A stretch of 64,000 bases of DNA from Flavobacteriales bacterium UBA952 (GTDB lineage Bacteria; Bacteroidota; Bacteroidia; Flavobacteriales_D; Crocinitomicaceae). The translations under genes and the position numbers were made by a program. Shown one piece after another: positions 58,374 through 64,000 of the stretch (position 1 is its first letter; each line of letters begins with the position of its first letter). The DNA lies in assembly GCA_002293185.1 (NCBI GenBank), contig DBCS01000008.1, forward strand, positions 333,085 to 397,084, read 5' to 3'. Under the pieces are notes generated by a model. That model did not search any database. It saw only the letters and a list, made by a program, of their open reading frames with translations, and was not told the origin of the DNA.

Positions 58374-61300
58374 ATGAAATTATTGCTTTTACTCGTCTTA
58401 TGCTCTGTTAGCTTGGCATTTGCCCAAAAGAAATCTACTGCTGCACCAGAAAAACTTCCTTTTGATGCCGCAACGGTAGGTGCTTTGTCTTTTCGGATGG
58501 TAGGGCCAGCGCTTACCTCAGGACGGGTTATCGACCTGGCTGTTCATCCTGCCAATAAAGATATGTGGTATGTAGCTGCAGCCTCAGGTGGCCTTTGGCT
58601 TACCAACAACCACGGCATCACTTTTGAGCCTATCTTCGACAACTACGGTTCTTATTCTTTAGGTTGCGTTACCATTGCAGCGTCTAACCCGAATACCATT
58701 TGGGTTGGCTCTGGAGAAAATAACAACCAGCGTTCGGTTTCTTACGGCGATGGCGTATATAAGTCGTTAGATGGCGGAAAGTCTTTTACGAATATGGGCC
58801 TCAAAAACTCTGAGCATATCGGTGAAATTATTGTGCACCCTACTAATGAAAATATCATTTGGGTAGCGGCATATGGCCCACTTTGGAGCAGCGGTGGCGA
58901 GCGCGGGGTGTATAAAAGTACCGACGGCGGCCTGACCTGGACCCGCACGCTTTTTGTTTCTGACCACACCGGTATCGCAGAAATTGCTATTGACCCGAAC
59001 AACCCAGACATTTTGTACGCATCTGCACACCAGCGCCGCCGCCATGAATACACTTACATTGGAGGGGGCCCAGAATCAGGTCTGTATAAATCTACCGACG
59101 GTGGTCTGACTTGGAAAGAAATCAATAACGGCTTACCCAAATCAGATATGGGCCGCGTAGGCCTTGCAGTCTCGCCTGCCGATGGCAATGTGGTGTATGC
59201 AATTGTAGAGGCACGGTACAGCAAAGGGGGTGTTTTCCGCTCTTCCAATAAAGGCGAGAATTGGTCCAAGCAAGGATCCTTCTCTACGAGCGGCAACTAC
59301 TACCAAGAAATATTCTGTGACCCCAAGGACGTCAATAAAGTTTTTGCTATGGACACTTACATGCACCACAGCACTGACGGCGGTAAAACATTCGTACCCA
59401 CTGGCGAGAAAAACAAGCACGTAGACAACCATTGCATCTGGATAGACCCCAGCAATACCAATCATTGGTTGGTGGGCTGCGACGGTGGTTTGTATGAAAC
59501 CTATACGCATGCCAAAGAATGGAGCTTTTTTGGCAACTTGCCGATCATTCAATTTTATAAAGTTGTAACCGATAACGCGGTGCCTTTTTATAATATTTAT
59601 GGAGGCACCCAAGACAACAACTCGATGGGTGGCCCTTCCGGTACGCCAAACGTTTCGGGCATTCTCAATACCGATTGGTTCATCACCAACGGCGGCGACG
59701 GCTTCGAGTCAGCTACAGATTGGTCAAATCCAAACATTACTTATGCGCAAGCACAGTATGGTTGGCTCGTGCGCTATGACCGCGCTTCAGGTGAAAAAGT
59801 ACCTATTCAACCCATGCCAGCGCTTGGGGAGGAAGCGTATCGTTGGAATTGGGATGCACCCTTAATTGTATCTAAGCACGATGCCAGTACGCTTTATTTT
59901 GCGGCCAATAAACTTTTTAAATCGAGTAATCGTGGTGACGACTGGCAAACAGTTAGCCCTGACCTCACCCAACAAATCGACCGCAATGAAATTGAAGTCA
60001 TGGGCCAAGTCTGGACCATCGATGCGGTCATGAAAAATGCGTCTACCACCATCTACGGAAACATTGTGGCGCTAGACGAATCGCCAAAGAAGAAAGGTCT
60101 GCTGTACGTGGGTACAGACGACGGTTTAGTACAAGTCTCCGAAAACGATGGCCAAACTTGGGCCAAATACCAAACTTTTCCTGGGGTGCCATTGAATACA
60201 AGAGTCAATATGCTCACGGCGTCGGTACACCAAGAAAATGTTGTTTTTGCATGTTTCAATGCGCAGCGCCAAGGCGATTTCAAACCTTACTTACTGAAGT
60301 CTACAGATAAAGGCAAAACTTGGATCAGTATTGCTGGAAACTTACCTGCTCGTGGATCAGTTTACTGTCTCAAGCAAGATCCAATTCAAGAAAACTTGTT
60401 ATTTGTCGGGACTGAATTCGGCGCTTATTTCACAACTGACGGCGGCCTCAACTGGACCAAACTTTCGGGTTTACCAACCACTGCGGTCTATGACCTCGAT
60501 ATTCAAGAGCGCGAGGTAGACCTCGTAGCCGCTACCTTTGGCCGCGGTTTTTATGTTTTGGATAACTACAGCCCGTTGCGCACAATTTCTAAAGAAAACC
60601 TTGACAAAAACGCACACTTGTACCCAATAAAAGAGGCACTCCTCTATATCGAGGCTGATCCGCTGGGCTTGGAGGGTACTGGCTTTCAAGGGCACAACAT
60701 GTGGTCAGCCAAAAATCCAAGTTTTGGCGCTACGTTTACATTGCACCTCAAGGAAGTTCCAAGTTCTTTAAAAACAGACCGTCAGACCAAAGAAAAAGAG
60801 TTAGAGAAAGACAAGAAAGATGTGGTCTATCCAAGCTTTGAAGCGCTAAAAGCAGAGGCTTTAGACGAGCCCGCTCAGCTCATCTGGATCATTTCTGATG
60901 CAAACGGAACAGAAATTCGCCGCATGAGCAGCAGCCCCCAAAAAGGGCTGGTTCGCCAGCAATGGAACCTGCGTAAAGCCAGCACCAACCCCATCGGAAG
61001 CGGCGGCCGAGGACCATTGGTGGTCCCGGGCATCTATAATATGCAAGTCGTGATGGTTCACAATGGAAAAGTAGAGCAACTCATTGCCAACACACCATTT
61101 GTAGTGAAAGGCCTCAATAACCAAACGCTGTTGGCCAAGGACCAGCCCGCTTTAGATGCCTTTCGCGCAAGCGTTGCCGAGCTCAATCGAAAAGTGAGTG
61201 GTTCCGAAAAACGTTACGAGGAGCTCAATGCCGAATTGGAGATTATAGAAAAAGCTGTTTTGAACTATCCGAATACGGACCTATTGCTATTTACAGAAAT

Positions 61301-61610
61301 TCGAGAACTCAAGTTACTCAAAGCGCAACTCCGCGAGCAGCTCTACGGAGACGACATCAAAACAAGGCACGAATTTGAAACCACGCCAACCTTCACGAGC
61401 CGTTTGGGCATGATCGACTACCAGCTTTCTGAAAACACAACAGGCGTGAGTGCAACGCACAAGGCCAACTTACAAATGGTCGAACAAGAATATGCGCAAT
61501 TCATGACCAGCCTCATAACTTATCAAACACGCGTATTGAAGCTTCACGAGGCGCTCGATAAAGCAAATATTCCGTACACGAGGTCGAGATTAGATTGGAA
61601 AGAAGATTGA
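58374..61610 (+). CDS. exported BNR/VPS10-like beta-propeller protein
   Basis: A 1078-residue protein with a signal peptide (ending SLAFAQ) and many Asp-box repeats (SLDGGKSF, STDGGLTW twice, SSNKGENW, STDGGKTF, SSNRGDDW, STDKGKTW, TTDGGLNW), forming VPS10/sortilin- or YCF48-like propellers. The last 350 residues are helical and coiled. Annotated elsewhere as glycosyl hydrolases, but no catalytic residues can be assigned here. No T9SS domain is visible, so the protein is probably periplasmic. Ends at a shared terminator with fabI. Confidence 0.75.
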   Translation: MKLLLLLVLCSVSLAFAQKKSTAAPEKLPFDAATVGALSFRMVGPALTSGRVIDLAVHPANKDMWYVAAASGGLWLTNNHGITFEPIFDNYGSYSLGCVTIAASNPNTIWVGSGENNNQRSVSYGDGVYKSLDGGKSFTNMGLKNSEHIGEIIVHPTNENIIWVAAYGPLWSSGGERGVYKSTDGGLTWTRTLFVSDHTGIAEIAIDPNNPDILYASAHQRRRHEYTYIGGGPESGLYKSTDGGLTWKEINNGLPKSDMGRVGLAVSPADGNVVYAIVEARYSKGGVFRSSNKGENWSKQGSFSTSGNYYQEIFCDPKDVNKVFAMDTYMHHSTDGGKTFVPTGEKNKHVDNHCIWIDPSNTNHWLVGCDGGLYETYTHAKEWSFFGNLPIIQFYKVVTDNAVPFYNIYGGTQDNNSMGGPSGTPNVSGILNTDWFITNGGDGFESATDWSNPNITYAQAQYGWLVRYDRASGEKVPIQPMPALGEEAYRWNWDAPLIVSKHDASTLYFAANKLFKSSNRGDDWQTVSPDLTQQIDRNEIEVMGQVWTIDAVMKNASTTIYGNIVALDESPKKKGLLYVGTDDGLVQVSENDGQTWAKYQTFPGVPLNTRVNMLTASVHQENVVFACFNAQRQGDFKPYLLKSTDKGKTWISIAGNLPARGSVYCLKQDPIQENLLFVGTEFGAYFTTDGGLNWTKLSGLPTTAVYDLDIQEREVDLVAATFGRGFYVLDNYSPLRTISKENLDKNAHLYPIKEALLYIEADPLGLEGTGFQGHNMWSAKNPSFGATFTLHLKEVPSSLKTDRQTKEKELEKDKKDVVYPSFEALKAEALDEPAQLIWIISDANGTEIRRMSSSPQKGLVRQQWNLRKASTNPIGSGGRGPLVVPGIYNMQVVMVHNGKVEQLIANTPFVVKGLNNQTLLAKDQPALDAFRASVAELNRKVSGSEKRYEELNAELEIIEKAVLNYPNTDLLLFTEIRELKLLKAQLREQLYGDDIKTRHEFETTPTFTSRLGMIDYQLSENTTGVSATHKANLQMVEQEYAQFMTSLITYQTRVLKLHEALDKANIPYTRSRLDWKED

Positions 61611-61625
61611 TCCAAATCTTTAACG

Positions 61626-61659
61626 AATAAAAAAGGCCGCTGCTGCGGCCTTTTTTATT
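61626..61659. terminator. bidirectional terminator between the propeller gene and fabI
   Basis: Perfect 15-bp stem with GGCCGC core (61626-61640 and 61645-61659) and a 4-base loop TGCT; A/T tracts on both sides make it a terminator for both convergent genes. Confidence 0.85.
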
Positions 61660-61673
61660 TCATGTGAAATGAC

Positions 61674-62489
61674 TTATTGATCGCCGAAGCGCTCGATGAC
61701 TTGTTGGGTAACGCCTGTATTGGAGAAGCCTCCGTCGTGGAAGAGATTCTGCATAGTGACGTATTTGGTGAGGTCAGAGAACATGCTGATGCAGTAGTCT
61801 GCACAAGCGATGGCACTGGCGTTTCCGAGTGGAGACATTTGCTCAGAGAAGTTGATGAATTCTGTGAAGCCTTTGATCCCTTGACCTGCTGTAGTTACAG
61901 TAGGAGATTGTGAAATGGTGTTGACACGTACTTTCTTTTTGATACCGTAGTGGTAACCAAAAGAACGCGCAATTGATTCTAGCAAAGATTTGGCGTCAGC
62001 CATGTCGTTGTAGTCGGGGAAGATGCGTTGTGCAGCGATGTAAGAAAGCGCAACAACAGAACCCCATTCGTTCATGGCATCGTGCTTGTAGAGGGTTGCT
62101 AATGTTTTGTGCAAAGACATTGCGGAAACATCCATGGTTTGGCCATAGTAGTTGTAGTCGTTCTCAGTGTAGTGCTTTCCTTTGCGCACATTTGGCGACA
62201 TACCAATAGAGTGCAATACAAAATCGATTTTACCACCCAAAATTTCTTGGGCTTGGGTAACGAGGTTTTCGAGATCGGCAATACTTGTTGCATCAGCTGC
62301 AATAACCTGACTGCCCGTTTCAGCTGCTAATTCATTGATTTCGCCCATTCGCATGGCAATAGGAGCGTTGGTGAGCACAAAAGTTGCACCTTCTTCGTGG
62401 GCTCTTTGCGCTACTTTCCAAGCGATACTTTGATTGTTCAATGCACCAAAGATGATGCCTCTTTTTCCTTTAAGTAAGTGATTTGACAT
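61674..62489 (-). CDS. fabI: enoyl-[acyl-carrier-protein] reductase (NADH)
   Basis: A 271-residue short-chain dehydrogenase of the FabI type, which performs the last reduction in fatty acid elongation. Signatures: IIFGALNNQSIAWK (cofactor binding), VLHSIGMSPN, and YIAAQRIFPDYNDMADAK, with the catalytic Y-x6-K pair at its end. FabI is the target of triclosan. The ATG at 62489 is preferred to an in-frame TTG 3 codons earlier because a promoter element (62506-62513) lies just upstream. Confidence 0.93.
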   Translation of the reverse strand: MSNHLLKGKRGIIFGALNNQSIAWKVAQRAHEEGATFVLTNAPIAMRMGEINELAAETGSQVIAADATSIADLENLVTQAQEILGGKIDFVLHSIGMSPNVRKGKHYTENDYNYYGQTMDVSAMSLHKTLATLYKHDAMNEWGSVVALSYIAAQRIFPDYNDMADAKSLLESIARSFGYHYGIKKKVRVNTISQSPTVTTAGQGIKGFTEFINFSEQMSPLGNASAIACADYCISMFSDLTKYVTMQNLFHDGGFSNTGVTQQVIERFGDQ

Positions 62490-62505
62490 TTGATTCAATT
62501 TTTAA

Positions 62506-62513
62506 CAAAGGTA
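62506..62513 (-). promoter_or_regulatory. -7 element upstream of fabI
   Basis: TACCTTTG on the minus strand, a perfect TAnnTTTG match, predicting a leader of about 11 bases before the ATG at 62489. No clear -33 box. Confidence 0.5.
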
Positions 62514-62548
62514 ACAACTTTATTTTTCGAGGACGCGCTTTCTATTTT

Positions 62549-62833
62549 TTACCTCAAATACTTGCGTTCGGCCCAAAACGTACCAAACGGTAAAAAGGCG
62601 GTGATAAATAAGATCAAACACTTGACAAATGGCCATTTTTCTTCAAAGAGAAAGTAGGCGATGTAAAAACAATAAATGATAAATAAGAAGCCGTGGATAT
62701 AGCCGACCCATTTGTTGGGTTCTGGCATATCAAAGCCGTATTTCAAGGCCATGGTTACCAGTAAACCCAGCCATGAAAAACCTTCGGCGATAGCGGCGAT
62801 TCTGAATTGTTTAAGTGCGTTATTATTAGACAT
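62549..62833 (-). CDS. DUF3817 family membrane protein
   Basis: A 94-residue protein with three membrane helices and the DUF3817 pattern: FRIAAIAEGFSWLGLLVTMA near the N-terminus, a GYIHGFLFIIYCFY helix and a final GTFWAERKYL. Members are often near membrane or transport genes, with unknown function. It starts 3 bases after the uvrB stop on the same strand and is probably cotranscribed with uvrB. Confidence 0.85.
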   Translation of the reverse strand: MSNNNALKQFRIAAIAEGFSWLGLLVTMALKYGFDMPEPNKWVGYIHGFLFIIYCFYIAYFLFEEKWPFVKCLILFITAFLPFGTFWAERKYLR

Positions 62834-62836
62834 ATA

Positions 62837-64000
62837 TTAGGATTTATCGATTGTTTTGATGATATCTCGTATGCGCGCGGCTTCGATGAAGTCGAGGTTT
62901 TTGGCAGCGCTTTCCATAGCTTTTTTGAGGGCTTTTATTTCTTTTGCTCTTTCTTCCGGATTTTGAAACTTGGCATCTTGCTCAATAGACTGCTGCAGTT
63001 CTTTTTCATTTTGTAGGAGTTTGACCAGACGTGTGGCTTGGTCGCCATCGGCTACTTTTGTCGATTCCATGATTTTATCTTTGGACTTGACAAGCGCGGT
63101 GGGCACTTGATTGTGGGCCAAGTTGTAGGCTTCTTGGGTAAGCCTTCGGCGCGCAGTTTCGTCGATGGTGCGCTGCATGGAGTTGGTCATCTTGTCGGCA
63201 TACATGAGCACCCGGCCATTCACGTTTCGGGCGGCGCGCCCTACCGTTTGCACCAAAGAACGCTCGTTGCGCAAGAAGCCCTCTTTGTCGGCATCTAAGA
63301 TGGCTACCAAAGAAACTTCGGGTAAATCAAGGCCTTCGCGTAAAAGGTTGACACCAATGAGCACATCAAAATCACCTAAACGCAATTGGCGTAGTATTTC
63401 TACGCGCTCAATTGTGTCGATTTCTGAGTGTATGTAACGGCACGGAATACCCAAGCGATCCAGGTATTTTTGAAGCTCTTCGGCCATGCGTTTGGTGAGG
63501 GTTGTGACCAACACGCGTTCGTCTTTGGCCCTTCTTTCTTGGATGTTTTCGATGAGGTGGTCGATTTGGTTTTTTGACGGATATACTACAATTATGGGGT
63601 CGAGCAAGCCAGTGGGCCGTATGAGCTGCTCTACAATGACCCCTTCTGATTGCTGCATTTCGTAGTCGGCGGGTGTGGCCGAAACGTAAATAACGTTCGA
63701 TAAAAAGCCTTCGAATTCGTCGAATTTAAGGGGGCGGTTGTCTATGGCCGCTTGTAAGCGAAAACCGTAATCTACTAGATTGATTTTGCGGGAGCGGTCG
63801 CCGCCGTACATGCCGCGAACTTGCGGAAGGGTCACGTGGCTTTCGTCAATGACCATTAAGAAGTCTTCGGGGAAGTAGTCGAGTAAGCAGAAGGGACGCT
63901 CGCCGGGCTCGCGGCGGTCAAAATAGCGAGAGTAGTTTTCGATGCCAGAACAATAACCGAGTTCTCGGATCATTTCAAGATCGTAGTTGACGCGTTCTTC
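62837..64000 (-). CDS. uvrB: UvrABC system protein B (partial, C-terminal part)
   Basis: The last 388 codons of UvrB; the N-terminal part lies beyond the window edge. The fragment begins in the EERVNYDLEMIRELGYCSGI region, includes LMVIDESHVTLPQ (DEAD-like motif II), GVNLLREGLDLPEVSLV (motif V) and SLVQTVGRAARN (motif VI), and ends with the UVR domain (NLDFIEAARIRDIIKTI) that contacts UvrA and UvrC. UvrB is the damage-verifying helicase of nucleotide excision repair. Confidence 0.97.
   Translation of the reverse strand, partial: EERVNYDLEMIRELGYCSGIENYSRYFDRREPGERPFCLLDYFPEDFLMVIDESHVTLPQVRGMYGGDRSRKINLVDYGFRLQAAIDNRPLKFDEFEGFLSNVIYVSATPADYEMQQSEGVIVEQLIRPTGLLDPIIVVYPSKNQIDHLIENIQERRAKDERVLVTTLTKRMAEELQKYLDRLGIPCRYIHSEIDTIERVEILRQLRLGDFDVLIGVNLLREGLDLPEVSLVAILDADKEGFLRNERSLVQTVGRAARNVNGRVLMYADKMTNSMQRTIDETARRRLTQEAYNLAHNQVPTALVKSKDKIMESTKVADGDQATRLVKLLQNEKELQQSIEQDAKFQNPEERAKEIKALKKAMESAAKNLDFIEAARIRDIIKTIDKS

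Noticed and set aside
59142..59612. 156-residue minus-strand frame inside the propeller gene
   Set aside because: Shadow of Asp-box repeat codons; no independent support.

Overview
The window comes from a member of the Bacteroidota. Evidence for this: type IX secretion C-terminal sorting domains of both the short 'type A' kind (protein at 31377-32849) and the gliding-associated 'type B' kind (protein at 55459-58281); repeated promoter-like TAnnTTTG -7 elements (the Bacteroidota primary sigma consensus) in front of ribosomal protein, tRNA and housekeeping genes; almost no Shine-Dalgarno sequences; and Bacteroidota-type SecA, GuaA and LysM proteins. Base composition is intermediate and coding density is high, with no intergenic gap above 300 bases. 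I cannot place it below phylum with confidence; a Flavobacteriales or Sphingobacteriales/Chitinophagales relative would fit.

Layout. 1-5.4 kb: housekeeping genes (L33 fragment, L28, XerD, AroQ, a ZIP metal transporter, a phosphoglucomutase-family enzyme, ornithine aminotransferase). 5.4-9.4 kb: a DUF2490 outer membrane protein, then a tightly overlapping three-gene unit that looks like N-acetylhexosamine salvage (exported GH109-like glycosidase, nucleotidyltransferase, NahK-like kinase). 9.4-18.2 kb: KdsC-like phosphatase, DUF2520 protein and SecA on the minus strand, diverging from guaA, a LysM/periplasmic-binding fusion and hemF. 18.2-20.7 kb: a lipoprotein, a two-domain VOC protein and a WYL-domain regulator.

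20.7-30.1 kb is an AT-richer accessory stretch and the most interesting part. It holds an envelope-stress-like gene set (PH-SHOCT protein, TerB-like/zinc-ribbon/membrane protein, SPFH-GYF_2 protein, free GYF_2 protein, small membrane protein) that resembles the Bacillus ydjGHI partners of PspA but has no PspA here. Next to it are a large exported MORN-like protein and two tandem paralogues of an unnamed family with an HTH-like N-terminus and near-identical start-proximal promoters.

30-43.5 kb mixes enzymes (flavin reductase-like protein, soluble acyl-ACP desaturase, L,D-transpeptidase), a J-domain/KTSC fusion, a DUF2130 protein, T9SS cargo, a pair of AT-rich ORFans with TTG starts, and several small secreted proteins. 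43.5-45.6 kb is a selU-selD pair for 2-selenouridine in tRNA. 45.7-49 kb carries tRNA-Asp(GTC), a LysM protein, a thioesterase, an MBL hydrolase, a DUF1573 lipoprotein and tRNA-Leu(GAG), whose terminator has an inverted second copy nearby. 49-64 kb holds Kup, an MFS transporter, upp, a YjjG-type phosphatase, RlmB, OsmC, a large type-B T9SS cargo, a BNR/VPS10-like propeller protein, FabI, DUF3817 and the C-terminal part of UvrB, which runs off the end.

No CRISPR array, insertion sequence, rRNA or replication origin was seen.
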